The notes beneath the pieces are model-generated. The model was not told where the DNA came from. It worked only from the letters and a program-made list of their open reading frames with translations, and ran no database searches. 52,949 nucleotides of DNA from Williamsia sp. GTDB taxonomy: Bacteria > Bacteroidota > Bacteroidia > Chitinophagales > Chitinophagaceae. Each line of letters opens with the position of its first letter. Positions within the stretch are counted from its first letter, which is position 1. The DNA lies in assembly GCA_015069695.1 (NCBI GenBank), contig JADCRZ010000042.1:1-52949 (forward strand). Direction: 5' to 3'. Position numbers and translations under genes: made by a program. Of the stretch, positions 26,765 through 36,153 are shown piece by piece.

Positions 26765-29239
26765 ATGAAAAAAAAATCAGCTCGTAAATCACGTACTTCT
26801 TATACTTCCTTGTTCTGGAAAATCTTTTTGTCGGGAGTGGGTCTATTTATCCTGTTGTTATTGCTGATCAGCTTTGGTGTATTTGGTAAAATGCCATCGC
26901 TGGCCCAGTTGGAGAACCCTTCTATCATTGAGGCTTCCGAGGTAGTGGCGATCGATGGTACGCCGATGGCCAAGTTTTACAAGGAAAAAGGAAACAGGAG
27001 CATTGTAGAGTACAAAGATATTTCCCGGCATGTAGTGAACGCCCTGGTAGCAACAGAAGACGAGCGCTTTTATAGTCATTCAGGTATTGATGCCCGTTCC
27101 CTAATCAGGGCTGTTGCTTTGTTGGGAAGTGAAGGCGGTGGAAGCACCATTACCCAGCAAATTGCCAAGAACATGCTGGGACAGGGATCAAAGAATATTG
27201 CCCTCCGCATTATTGAGAAGCTGAAGGAATGGATCATTGCCATCAAGCTGGAACGCAATTTTACCAAGGAAGAATTAATAGCCTTGTATCTGAATGCCGT
27301 TCCCTTTGGTGACAATGTGTACGGCATCCGCAATGCAGCACGCACATTCTTTCAGAAAGAACCCGACCGGCTCAACATTGAAGAAGCTGCTGTGCTGGTG
27401 GGTATGCTAAAAGGAAACACTTCTTACAACCCGCGCATCAATCCCAAAGCGGCTTTTGAAAGAAGAAACACGGTCATCAACCAGATGGTAAAAAATAATT
27501 ACCTGAGCGAAGGAGAAGCCTCCACGCTTAAAAGCAGGCTGATCAAACTCAACTATAAAAAGATCGATGAAAATTCAGGGCTGGCTCCTTATCTCTGCGA
27601 AGTGATCCGGGAAGATGTAAAGAAATGGTGTAAAGATCATACCAACCCCGCAACAGGCGAACCCTACGATATTTATGAAGACGGCTTAAAAATTCATACG
27701 ACGATCAACCCGCGCATGCAACTGTATGCAGAAGAAGCGGTAGAGCGGCATATGCCCGTACTGCAGAAGTACCTGAACATGCAAAGCTTTATCAAAACCG
27801 GTAAAGTATGGAACGGACACGAGAACATCCTGAATGCAGCCATGCGGGCAAGTGACCGCTGGGAGAACAGCGTTGAAGAAGGCATGAGCGAAGCAGAGAT
27901 CAAACAATCCTTTCACAAAAGAGTATCGATGAAGGTATTTGCCTGGAATGCCAAGCATGAAAAGGATACAGTGATGACACCCCTGGATTCCATCAAATAC
28001 AACCGCCAGATGATCCAAACCGCTTTTACGGTAATGGACCCAACTACCGGCGAAATTAAAGCCTGGGTGGGCGGGATAGATTTTAAAAATTATAAGTACG
28101 ACCACGCCAATATCAGCACCAAAAGACAGGTAGGCTCTTCCATAAAACCCTTCCTGTACTGTGAAGCGATTGAAGAAGCAGGCTTTACACCGGAAACCCC
28201 CTGCGAAGCCAGTGCCCAGTATTTTGAAGGCTTTGGATGGGTGCCCAATGTAAACAAGGGCAAGTCTGGCTACCGCACCATGGCAAGCGGGTTGACCTGG
28301 TCAGTGAATGAAGTGGCTGCTTATATCATGAAGCAGGTAACACCCAAGCGCTTTGTTGATTTCCTGCGGCGCATCAACATCCAGACAAAAGTTGATCCTT
28401 ATCCCTCTATAGCCCTGGGTTCCTGTGATCTGTCCTTGTATGAAATGATGTGGGGATATACCATGTTTCCCAACAATGGCTATAGCACAAAGCCGATTTA
28501 TATTTCCAGCATAGAAGACAAGAACGGCAACCTGCTGGAAAGCTTTACGACCACCATCAACCAGGTGATCAGCGAATCATCTGCCTATACCATGTGCAAG
28601 ATGATGCAGGCTGTGGTGGATGTAGGAACTGCTGCAGGATTGCGTGGCCGGCTGGGTGCTGCCGAAATGGGCGGCAAAACAGGAACGACCAACGACAACT
28701 CCGATGCCTGGTTCTTCGGCTACACACCCCAGTTATTGGGCGGTACCTGGATCGGATGTGACAACCGCTTTGTGCGGCTGGAAAGCGCGCTGGGTATGGG
28801 CGGCCAGGCAGCGCGGCCGATACTGGAATACTTTCTGCAGAAGGTATATGCCGACAAAACGTTGGGTATTGAAAAGGATGTCCGTTTTATTCAGCCTGAA
28901 AACATGAAGAACGATGCCATGTTTGATTACAAAAATGTGATCGACCAGGCTCCCCCACCCGGTGCCGAAGGAAGCGACCAGGGAAATGGAAGCGCCAACG
29001 AGTACATACTTGATCAGCAGGATACTACCAAAGCAACACCCCGGGAACCTGTTCTGAACAGCGAAGAGCAAAGAATACTGAAAGAAGCAACAGCCAAGGA
29101 AAAAGATAAGAAAACAGACAAAGCACCTGCTGATAAACCCGCTGCCGGCCAGGAAGAAAAAGAAGACAAGAAAAAGAAGGGTGGCCTGCTTAAGAGGCTT
29201 TTTGGCGGCGGTAACAAGGATAACAAGAACAACCAGTAA
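26765..29239 (+). CDS. class A penicillin-binding protein (PBP1A type)
   Basis: An 824-residue bifunctional peptidoglycan synthase. A basic N-terminus and one transmembrane helix (about residues 15-40) precede the GT51 glycosyltransferase domain, with EDERFYSHSGID near residue 98 and GGGSTITQQIAKNML near residue 125. The transpeptidase domain has SSIKP (catalytic Ser near 458), SVN and KTGTTN near 637. A Lys/Glu-rich low-complexity tail ends the protein. It polymerises and crosslinks peptidoglycan in the periplasm. A near-match box, TAAATTTC, lies just upstream. The following gene is convergent. Confidence 0.95.
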   Translation: MKKKSARKSRTSYTSLFWKIFLSGVGLFILLLLLISFGVFGKMPSLAQLENPSIIEASEVVAIDGTPMAKFYKEKGNRSIVEYKDISRHVVNALVATEDERFYSHSGIDARSLIRAVALLGSEGGGSTITQQIAKNMLGQGSKNIALRIIEKLKEWIIAIKLERNFTKEELIALYLNAVPFGDNVYGIRNAARTFFQKEPDRLNIEEAAVLVGMLKGNTSYNPRINPKAAFERRNTVINQMVKNNYLSEGEASTLKSRLIKLNYKKIDENSGLAPYLCEVIREDVKKWCKDHTNPATGEPYDIYEDGLKIHTTINPRMQLYAEEAVERHMPVLQKYLNMQSFIKTGKVWNGHENILNAAMRASDRWENSVEEGMSEAEIKQSFHKRVSMKVFAWNAKHEKDTVMTPLDSIKYNRQMIQTAFTVMDPTTGEIKAWVGGIDFKNYKYDHANISTKRQVGSSIKPFLYCEAIEEAGFTPETPCEASAQYFEGFGWVPNVNKGKSGYRTMASGLTWSVNEVAAYIMKQVTPKRFVDFLRRINIQTKVDPYPSIALGSCDLSLYEMMWGYTMFPNNGYSTKPIYISSIEDKNGNLLESFTTTINQVISESSAYTMCKMMQAVVDVGTAAGLRGRLGAAEMGGKTGTTNDNSDAWFFGYTPQLLGGTWIGCDNRFVRLESALGMGGQAARPILEYFLQKVYADKTLGIEKDVRFIQPENMKNDAMFDYKNVIDQAPPPGAEGSDQGNGSANEYILDQQDTTKATPREPVLNSEEQRILKEATAKEKDKKTDKAPADKPAAGQEEKEDKKKKGGLLKRLFGGGNKDNKNNQ

Positions 29240-29248
29240 TGGAAACAA

Positions 29249-29836
29249 CTACCTGTTTCTGATAATGCCGGCAAAACCAATGCTGGCAAACAAATGATAG
29301 TTCGTGTTGTCTGCTACTTTTACGCGGTATTGGGAATTGATAAAAAAGAAAGCTTCATCAAATACATTCACTTGTACACCTGCTCCTACCGGCAAAAAGG
29401 TTCCATAATAACCCTGGTATTTTGAAATGCCCAATCCGGCTGACAGGTAAGGAACAAAATAATATTTATCGGGAAGCATTTTTGCATTGATCATGGCAGT
29501 GCCTTCCAGCAGGAGGTTGTTACCGCCAAATGGGGCTTTACCCTGGATAGGATAATCAAGAAACGACATCTCCAGTGAAGTAGAAAGATCAAATGTGCTG
29601 TTCAATCCTTTCAAATAATTAATAGCCAATCCCGGACTCATATTTTTCAGGTGTGCAAGTCTTTTATCGCGGAGCACGGCAGCAAGGGATGAACTCCTGA
29701 TGGCAGCTGGCGTCTGAAAATCATTGAATATAAACTGGATGCCCAGGGTAGAAGGCTTCTTATAACTGGTGGTGTCCTGAGTGAAAGCGTACCCGCAAAC
29801 TGTAATGGCTGCAAGGAGTGCAAAGGCTTTTTTCAT
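29249..29836 (-). CDS. outer-membrane beta-barrel-like protein of unknown function
   Basis: About 195 residues with a signal peptide (MKKAFALLAAITVCGYAFTQ). The mature part has alternating strands such as LGIQFIFNDF, LSTSLEMSFLDYPI, YYFVPYLSAGLGISKYQGYY and a C-terminal LFASIGFAGIIRNR, suggesting a small barrel. I do not recognise a specific family. The MKKAF start at 29836 is chosen over an earlier ATG because it begins the signal peptide. It is convergent with the PBP gene, with 9 bases between stops. Confidence 0.7.
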   Translation of the reverse strand: MKKAFALLAAITVCGYAFTQDTTSYKKPSTLGIQFIFNDFQTPAAIRSSSLAAVLRDKRLAHLKNMSPGLAINYLKGLNSTFDLSTSLEMSFLDYPIQGKAPFGGNNLLLEGTAMINAKMLPDKYYFVPYLSAGLGISKYQGYYGTFLPVGAGVQVNVFDEAFFFINSQYRVKVADNTNYHLFASIGFAGIIRNR

Positions 29837-29919
29837 AAACACAATTTGAAAGAATTGGAGCGAAAATAAAGGCAAAGCCCCAAACCCGGAAATATTATTG
29901 AGCTTCTTTTCATAAAAAC

Positions 29920-31599
29920 CTAGCTGATCTGTTTTCCCGAGAAGTATTTTTCTTTTAGCTGCCTGTCGTATCCGTAAATATCACTGTAGAACACCAGCTT
30001 TCCATCCTTTCCGTCGGTGGTAAGATAGCGGATAAAGAGCGGAACTTTTGGAAAGCCGGTCACCATATGCTTCTCCTGGCGGCTCATCCAGGCCCGCAGT
30101 GTATCAGGCGGAAAACGGACTGTATCTGCACGGACTAAAAAATGAGAGAGTTCCTCCCATCGTTCTACCCGCACGCATCCATGGCTGATGGCCCGCGCTG
30201 CCCGGTTGAACTGCCAGCGTACATTTGTATCATGCAGGTAAACACTGTATTTGTTTCTGAAATTAAACTTGATCACCCCCAGCGAATTGTCATCTCCCTC
30301 TCTTTGCCTGATCAAGTAAGGAAAATGCTTTGAGTTCAGCTTCGACCAATCGATCTTGTAAGGATCAACCACTTCATCACTGCCATTTACCACCATCAGG
30401 TTTTGTCTTTCCAGGTAGCTGATGTTCCGCTGGATACGGGGAAGCATTTCTTTAAAGATGATGCTGTAAGGCACCGTCCATTGCGGATAGGTAATGAAAT
30501 TAGAAATGGCGCTGTTCAGCAGCGGTGTTTTTGTTCGCGGACTTCCCACGATCACCCTTGACTGAAGCGCCAGGGTATCTTCGTCGTACACATACAGGGT
30601 ATAGGCCGGCAGGTTTACCAGCACGTAAGTGGCAGGGATGGTATCAGGCAGTAATTTATACCGGTCCAGGGTAACCGCTACCGTTTTGAATTTCTCCCAG
30701 TCTGTGTTGTTGAGTACCCTTATGAGCGATTCGGTGATCTTGCCGGTAGCAGTCAGATTTTTGTTCCGTTGATAACTTTGAATGCCTCCGGCCAGTGTTG
30801 CGCTGTCCATTGTGGTCGCTCCGTTGGGAAGAAACCCGTCTTCTGCCAACCGCTTGCGCAGCGATGTGATAAACTGAAGCGAATCCTTGTAAGGATAAAT
30901 GATATAGGTATAAGGCTTGAAATTGGCAGAATCCAAAAACGATTTAATGCCGCTTTTGATGCGCTGGTAGCCCGGGTACTTTGGTTCCAGGTTTTGCAGT
31001 GTATTGATTACCGTGGACTTGCTGGTTGCTTCATTGAAGTTCTTGATAAAGAAAGCATCATTGTAGATAGAATCTTTTTTCAGTGTAACGCTGTCCGGGC
31101 TTAACCGGCCCAACTTGAGGTGCCTTGCTATGGTGAAATACGCTTCTGTTAACAATACATCGGCTTTTGTCCACAAGGCAGCATCTTTTTGAGAAGCTGA
31201 ATCCTTCTTTAACCGGCTCCATACACCCTGCAAGGATTTATAATGATAGTCCTCCGGAAATAAGCCCCATTCTTTGGCATGTTCCACTACCAGGTACAGG
31301 GAATCAGCCATGGATTCAAACCCATCTTTCTGGCTCCAGATAGATTGGTACTTGCGTTCATCGTATACCGCGTTTACCAGCCTGAACGACGCAAGGGTGG
31401 TGGAATCATTGATCTGTGCATGGTTTTTTTCTGCGTAGTCCAGCGTCTTTTTCAGGTCTTTGCTTACGCGTTCATCCAGTTGTTCTTCATTGCTTACAAT
31501 GTCTTTCTCAGGCGGCTTGCCTGAATTCTTACAAGAGCAAACAAATAAGAACAGAGAGAAAAACATTCCTACAGGAACCAGATTGTGCAAACACTTCAT
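29920..31599 (-). CDS. murein L,D-transpeptidase (YcbB/LdtD-like lipoprotein)
   Basis: A 559-residue exported protein. The signal peptide ends at LFVCSC, a plausible lipidation site. A YcbB-like scaffold and a peptidoglycan-binding-type region (ATTMDSATLAGGIQSYQRNKNLTATGKI) come before the YkuD catalytic domain from about residue 320. The active site is HGCVRVE near residue 472, with the nucleophilic cysteine and the upstream His in YSVYLHD. Such enzymes form 3-3 crosslinks in the periplasm and resist most beta-lactams. It is divergent from the VanX-type dipeptidase, and both act on peptidoglycan peptides. Confidence 0.9.
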   Translation of the reverse strand: MKCLHNLVPVGMFFSLFLFVCSCKNSGKPPEKDIVSNEEQLDERVSKDLKKTLDYAEKNHAQINDSTTLASFRLVNAVYDERKYQSIWSQKDGFESMADSLYLVVEHAKEWGLFPEDYHYKSLQGVWSRLKKDSASQKDAALWTKADVLLTEAYFTIARHLKLGRLSPDSVTLKKDSIYNDAFFIKNFNEATSKSTVINTLQNLEPKYPGYQRIKSGIKSFLDSANFKPYTYIIYPYKDSLQFITSLRKRLAEDGFLPNGATTMDSATLAGGIQSYQRNKNLTATGKITESLIRVLNNTDWEKFKTVAVTLDRYKLLPDTIPATYVLVNLPAYTLYVYDEDTLALQSRVIVGSPRTKTPLLNSAISNFITYPQWTVPYSIIFKEMLPRIQRNISYLERQNLMVVNGSDEVVDPYKIDWSKLNSKHFPYLIRQREGDDNSLGVIKFNFRNKYSVYLHDTNVRWQFNRAARAISHGCVRVERWEELSHFLVRADTVRFPPDTLRAWMSRQEKHMVTGFPKVPLFIRYLTTDGKDGKLVFYSDIYGYDRQLKEKYFSGKQIS

Positions 31600-31678
31600 A
31601 TGCGTAAAATCTTTCCAACCGCCTGGTTGGCGGATCAGTCAAAAAATTAATAACTTTTCTTACATAAAAGATTGAAAC

Positions 31679-32395
31679 ATGCCCGTCACGCCGGTTAACA
31701 GCGCTTTGCTTTTTCTCATGCTGATTTCGTTGAAGGTTGCATCGCAAAACATCCCCGTCTCTCCACCACCTGGGGTGATCAGGAGCATAAAAGTATACAA
31801 AGGGCTTGTAAAAAACAACCCTGCTGCGGGCATGACAGATGTTAAAAAATCAATGCCAGGGCTCATGCTCGACCTGCGCTACGCGACCAAAAATAATTTT
31901 ATGCATCAAAACCTGTATCCTGCGCTTACAACCACTTATCTGCGCCGGGCAGCAGTACAAGCACTGGACTCTGTCGAAAAAGAATTGCGTACCGTTGGCT
32001 TGGGCTTAAAAATTTTTGATGCTTACAGGCCGTACAGCGTAACCAGGAAGATGTGGGAGCTGATAGGAGATGAGCGGTATGTAGCAAATCCGGCGAAGGG
32101 AAGCGGGCACAACCGGGGAACCACAGTTGATCTTACCCTGGTCCAACTAGCCACTGGTCAGGAACTCGATATGGGTACGGGCTTCGACAATTTTTCCGAC
32201 ACAGCCCACCATACATTTACGCATCTACCCGAAGAAGTTCTGCACAACAGAAAGCTATTGAGAACAACAATGGAACGCCATGGCTTTGTGGCACTTGAAA
32301 CAGAATGGTGGCACTACAGCCTGGCGGGTTCAGGCAATTATGATCTGCTGGATATAAGTTTCAAGAAATTGAAAAAACTAGTCAGCCAAAATTGA
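31679..32395 (+). CDS. D-alanyl-D-alanine dipeptidase (VanX/DdpX family)
   Basis: A 238-residue zinc dipeptidase. A short N-terminal hydrophobic stretch suggests export. Zinc ligands lie in SGHNRGTTVDLTL (His and Asp, near residue 141) and in ETEWWHYS (Glu and His, near residue 208); AYRP supplies the transition-state arginine. It hydrolyses free D-Ala-D-Ala. The mature part appears periplasmic, and neither a VanH nor a D-Ala-D-Lac ligase is nearby. A recycling or nutrient role is therefore more likely than vancomycin resistance. Confidence 0.9.
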   Translation: MPVTPVNSALLFLMLISLKVASQNIPVSPPPGVIRSIKVYKGLVKNNPAAGMTDVKKSMPGLMLDLRYATKNNFMHQNLYPALTTTYLRRAAVQALDSVEKELRTVGLGLKIFDAYRPYSVTRKMWELIGDERYVANPAKGSGHNRGTTVDLTLVQLATGQELDMGTGFDNFSDTAHHTFTHLPEEVLHNRKLLRTTMERHGFVALETEWWHYSLAGSGNYDLLDISFKKLKKLVSQN

Positions 32396-32398
32396 TCC

Positions 32399-32695
32399 TT
32401 ACCTGAACTTCTCTACTTTTTCCAATCCGGTGATGTCGCCTCCGCTTCTGATCTGTATCTGCACGTTGGCGATCCATTCTGCGCAGCCTGTCGTGTACAG
32501 GTACTCATTCACATCATGAATGACCTTCATCACTTGTTCATAGGTTCCTTCCAGCACGGTAGCAAAAGGTCCTACTTCGTGTTGGATACCTGATCGTTGT
32601 ATGATGGCGATCGCTTCATCTACCCACTCGTAAGGATGCCGGTCGCGCACAACCGGTACGATCTGGACAGAAGCGTTGATGATATGATTGTGCAT
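32399..32695 (-). CDS. MTH1187/YkoF-type thiamine-binding domain protein
   Basis: A 98-residue protein of the thiamine-binding (former DUF77, MTH1187) family, a ferredoxin-like fold. HIINASVQIVPVVRD at the N-terminus, IQRSGIQHEVGPFATVLEGTYEQVM in the middle and VNEYLYTTGCAEWIANVQIQIRSGGD near the end are characteristic. Relatives bind thiamine-like molecules, but their physiological role is unclear. It is the last gene of the aromatic cluster, 30 bases after aroC. Confidence 0.85.
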   Translation of the reverse strand: MHNHIINASVQIVPVVRDRHPYEWVDEAIAIIQRSGIQHEVGPFATVLEGTYEQVMKVIHDVNEYLYTTGCAEWIANVQIQIRSGGDITGLEKVEKFR

Positions 32696-32725
32696 AAAGA
32701 ATTTGTAGGTAATAAAACAAACAGA

Positions 32726-33742
32726 TCAGCTTTTAGCAATGATCCTTTGCATTCTTTGTTCCTGCAGCACAAAGTCTGCCAGTACGATGGCTGTTACAGC
32801 TTCAAGCACCACCGGTACCCGCAGGGCTATGCAGAGGTCGTGGCGGCCCTTTACGGAGAAAGGTTCTATCTCACCGCTTTGCCAGTTCAGGGTTTGCTGT
32901 TCTTTGGGTGTGGAAGAAGTGGGTTTGATGGCAATGCGGAACACCAGTTCGTTGCCATTGGTGATGCCACCTACGATGCCACCGGCGTGGTTGGTCGCTG
33001 TTTTACCGGTACTGTCCCGGATAGCATCGTTGTGCTCGCTTCCAAACATCTTTGCGGCGGCAAAACCGCTTCCGAATTCAATACCGCGGACGGCCGGAAT
33101 AGAAAAAACAGCATGGCTCAGCACAGATTCCACCGAATCAAAAAATGGTTCTCCCAATCCGATGGGCAGGCCCTGGGCCCGGCATTCAACAATGCCTCCG
33201 ATGGTGTCCTTGGCATCAATGGCCCGTTGCAGCCCTTTTTCCGGATCGGCCTCTCCGCCTATCTCAACAATATGGGCGCCCACCGCAATGGGTTCCTGCG
33301 CAGCAGCAAGGAGCAATTTTTTTGCGATCACGCCTGCTGCTACCAGGGCTACCGTTAGGCGGCCCGAAAAATGCCCACCTCCTCTGAAATCTTCGCAGCC
33401 CCCGAATTTCCGGTTTGCCACAAAATCGGCATGGCCAGGACGGGGAACGGCGCGTTGTTTCTCGTAATCGGTTGAGCGGGTATTGTTGTTCTCAAAGAGT
33501 ATGGTAATGGGTGCGCCGGTGGTTTTGCCATTGAAGACGCCGCTTTTAAAAATGGGCAGGTCATCTTCCTTGCGGGGTGTAGTGCCCTTTTGCATGCCAC
33601 CTTTTCTGCGCTCGATGTCTGTATGAAAGTCCTGCACTTCCAGCGGCAAGCCGGCCGGACAACCATCCAGGTTTATGCCCACGCTTTCTCCATGTGATTC
33701 GCCAAAGATAGATACCCTGAACAGGCGGCCAAATGTATTCAT
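32726..33742 (-). CDS. aroC: chorismate synthase
   Basis: A 338-residue enzyme that turns 5-enolpyruvylshikimate 3-phosphate into chorismate using reduced FMN. The signatures are FGESHGESVGINLDGCPAG (residues 11-29), GGCEDFRGGGHFSGRLTVALVAAG near residue 114 and RGIEFGSGF near residue 215. It is slightly shorter than many homologues (about 360), trimmed at the C-terminus. The ATGA overlap with the upstream aroA stop (4 bases) indicates translational coupling. Confidence 0.95.
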   Translation of the reverse strand: MNTFGRLFRVSIFGESHGESVGINLDGCPAGLPLEVQDFHTDIERRKGGMQKGTTPRKEDDLPIFKSGVFNGKTTGAPITILFENNNTRSTDYEKQRAVPRPGHADFVANRKFGGCEDFRGGGHFSGRLTVALVAAGVIAKKLLLAAAQEPIAVGAHIVEIGGEADPEKGLQRAIDAKDTIGGIVECRAQGLPIGLGEPFFDSVESVLSHAVFSIPAVRGIEFGSGFAAAKMFGSEHNDAIRDSTGKTATNHAGGIVGGITNGNELVFRIAIKPTSSTPKEQQTLNWQSGEIEPFSVKGRHDLCIALRVPVVLEAVTAIVLADFVLQEQRMQRIIAKS

Positions 33743-35025
33743 GTTGTTTGCTGTTCTGATTGTATGTTTTGTACGTTCACCCCCAGCCCGGCAAGATGCT
33801 GGTAAAACTGGGGATAAGATTTATTGACTGCCTGCGCTTCTTCAATAATTATTTTACCACCGGCGCCGAGGGCGGCTACTGCGCAGGCCATGGCAATGCG
33901 GTGGTCGTGGTTGGAATGAACGGTGGCGCTCTTTAATGGCTTGCCACCATGGATCTTCATCAGGTCCCCTTCCAGTTCGATGGCGATTCCCATTTTGCCA
34001 AATTCTTCCTGCAGGGTCAGGGCCCGGTTGCTTTCCTTGTGCGTCAGCCGGCTTGCACCGGTTATTTCGGTGGTGCCGTTGCAGTAAGCTGCCAGGGCTA
34101 CCAGGGGCGGAAAAAGATCCGGGCAGTCTGTTGCATCAAAACGGAATGATTGAAGAGAGGCCGGACCGGAGACGATCCGATTGTTGTCTACATCCAGCCT
34201 GGCTCCGCAATCTTTTAAAGCCAGCAGAATGGCTTTATCTGCCTGGGTGGATGCAGCATCCAATCCTTGTACAACAATCTCTCCTGCCACAGCACCTGCC
34301 ACCAGCAGGAAAGCACCGCCGCTCCAATCACCTTCTACTGTGTAAGTAGCAGGCGTGTAACCGGTAGATGAACGGACATTGAATACCTGATAATCTTCAT
34401 GCTCCACCTGTACACCAAAACGGCGCATCACATCGAGCGTAAGATCTATATAAGGTTTGCTGGTCAGGTTGTTTACCCTGATCAGGGGTCCTGTTGCCCC
34501 GGCAGCACCATAGGCCATCAGCAAACCGGTTAAGAACTGCGAGCTCAGCGATCCGTCTACTTCAATCGGGGAAGGTATCAGGGGGCCTTGAACAGATAGC
34601 GGAAGCTTGCCTCCATGAGACCGGATCTGGACACCGGCTTGCGGCAGCACTTCTTCAAAGAAATGCATGGGACGGGTTACCAGGCTGCCGGTTCCGGTAA
34701 TGGTAATTTCCTGCTTGCTGAGCGCAGCGATGGGCGTAAACATCCGGATGCCCAGTCCTGATTCACCGCAATTGATTTCTGCAGATACAGGATTCACGCC
34801 GTTGCTGTCAACGGTAAACGAGCCATCCCTGTTCTCCCTCACCCGGGCGCCCAGCTTTTGGATCACGTCAAGTGCGGCCCGGTCGTCGTTGCTGCTGCCG
34901 GGCTGCAGGATCTGGCTGGTGCCCTTGCACAGCAAAGCGGCTGCGCATGCCCGTTGCATGGAACTTTTTGAAGCCGGCGCCCGGACGGTTCCTTTTACTG
35001 ATGAGGGATGCACGGTAACTATCAT
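33739..35025 (-). CDS. aroA: 3-phosphoshikimate 1-carboxyvinyltransferase (EPSP synthase)
   Basis: A 428-residue enzyme joining shikimate 3-phosphate and phosphoenolpyruvate. It has the usual two-domain repeat: KGTVRAPASKSSMQRACAAALL (residues 10-31, with the catalytic Lys), NCGESGLGIRMFTPIAAL near residue 88, and DGSLSSQFLTGLLMA. In place of the common LPGDKS-type N-terminus it has APASKS, a variation also seen in other lineages. It lies 78 bases after aroB and overlaps aroC, in a chorismate pathway operon. Confidence 0.95.
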   Translation of the reverse strand: MIVTVHPSSVKGTVRAPASKSSMQRACAAALLCKGTSQILQPGSSNDDRAALDVIQKLGARVRENRDGSFTVDSNGVNPVSAEINCGESGLGIRMFTPIAALSKQEITITGTGSLVTRPMHFFEEVLPQAGVQIRSHGGKLPLSVQGPLIPSPIEVDGSLSSQFLTGLLMAYGAAGATGPLIRVNNLTSKPYIDLTLDVMRRFGVQVEHEDYQVFNVRSSTGYTPATYTVEGDWSGGAFLLVAGAVAGEIVVQGLDAASTQADKAILLALKDCGARLDVDNNRIVSGPASLQSFRFDATDCPDLFPPLVALAAYCNGTTEITGASRLTHKESNRALTLQEEFGKMGIAIELEGDLMKIHGGKPLKSATVHSNHDHRIAMACAVAALGAGGKIIIEEAQAVNKSYPQFYQHLAGLGVNVQNIQSEQQTT

Positions 35026-35103
35026 AAAGAAAAATTAGGAGCTATAGATGATCGGGTTTGAAGACAAGACACAGCGCATGCCTGCGCGTTAACAGCTCAA
35101 TCA

Positions 35104-36135
35104 TCAATCACTCATTTTTTGGATCAGTTCTTCCAGTTCTGTAAGCGGTATCTTCTGTATCACAGCATGACCGATGGTTTTTAAAAGCACAAAGCTTATT
35201 TCTTCGCGCACTCTTTTCTTGTCCATCTTCAGGATCTCAAAAACCCGTTTCTTGTCAAATTCAAGATAGATGGGCAACCCGTATTGCTGCAATACCTTCA
35301 ACACTCTTTCCTGTTCCGGCACAGAAAAACCGCTCACTGTACCGGAGATGCTGCAGGCAGCCACCATGCCGATGCTGACAGCAAAACCGTGCAGCAGTTC
35401 ATACGTGTTTTCTACAGCGTGCCCGATTGTATGGCCAAAGTTGAGCAGCTTGCGGTCGCCGGTTTCAAATTCATCCTTGGCCACCACACCTGATTTGATG
35501 TCTACATTTCTTCTGATCAATTCGGCCAGCAACTGATGATCCTGCTGAAAATCTTCCAGCTTTTTCTGCTCCAGCAGCGCAAAGAGTTGCGCATCCCTGA
35601 TGCAGGCATGCTTGATGATCTCTGCAAAACCGTTCACCCATTGTTCCTGCGGAAGGGTTTGCAGCAGGGTATGATCAAACAGGATAAATTCAGGCTGCCG
35701 GATCACGCCGATGATGTTTTTGTAGATGCCGGCGTCTATGCCGTTCTTTCCACCGATCGAAGCATCTACCTGGCCCAGAATGGTAGTAGGCACAAATCCA
35801 AAACGGATGCCCCGCATGTAAACAGAAGCAGCAAAACCTGCAATGTCTGTGACCACACCCCCGCCCAGTCCAATCACAAAAGATTGGCGGTCGGCTTCCA
35901 TCCTGATCAGCTCATCGAGGATGTGGTTAACGGTTGCCTGGTTCTTGTGCTGCTCGCCTGCAGGGATCACAATGGTTTGAAAGCCCGCCAGCTGGCCGGC
36001 ATATGCCTGGTAAACAGTCTCATCTGTGATAATGACGCTCCTGTTTACAGGAACCTTGTTTTGGAGGGAAGAAAGGGAATCATCCAGGTAATACGTTACT
36101 TTCTTTCCTGAAAAAGTATATTCAAGCAAGTTCAT
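35104..36135 (-). CDS. aroB: 3-dehydroquinate synthase
   Basis: A 343-residue NAD+- and divalent-metal-dependent enzyme of the shikimate pathway, forming 3-dehydroquinate from DAHP. The NAD-binding segment is FVIGLGGGVVTDIAGFAASVYMRGI (about residues 86-110), followed by FVPTTILGQVDASIGGKNGID. Metal ligands include the Glu in GFAEIIKH and the His in LNFGHTIGHAVE. It starts 18 bases after the DAHP synthase gene. Confidence 0.95.
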   Translation of the reverse strand: MNLLEYTFSGKKVTYYLDDSLSSLQNKVPVNRSVIITDETVYQAYAGQLAGFQTIVIPAGEQHKNQATVNHILDELIRMEADRQSFVIGLGGGVVTDIAGFAASVYMRGIRFGFVPTTILGQVDASIGGKNGIDAGIYKNIIGVIRQPEFILFDHTLLQTLPQEQWVNGFAEIIKHACIRDAQLFALLEQKKLEDFQQDHQLLAELIRRNVDIKSGVVAKDEFETGDRKLLNFGHTIGHAVENTYELLHGFAVSIGMVAACSISGTVSGFSVPEQERVLKVLQQYGLPIYLEFDKKRVFEILKMDKKRVREEISFVLLKTIGHAVIQKIPLTELEELIQKMSD

Positions 36136-36153
36136 GAGGAGAGCATACCAAGT

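Noticed and set aside
31679-32395. VanX-type dipeptidase as part of a vancomycin resistance cluster.
   Set aside because: No VanH, D-Ala-D-Lac ligase, VanRS or other resistance genes are adjacent. A recycling role is the simpler reading.
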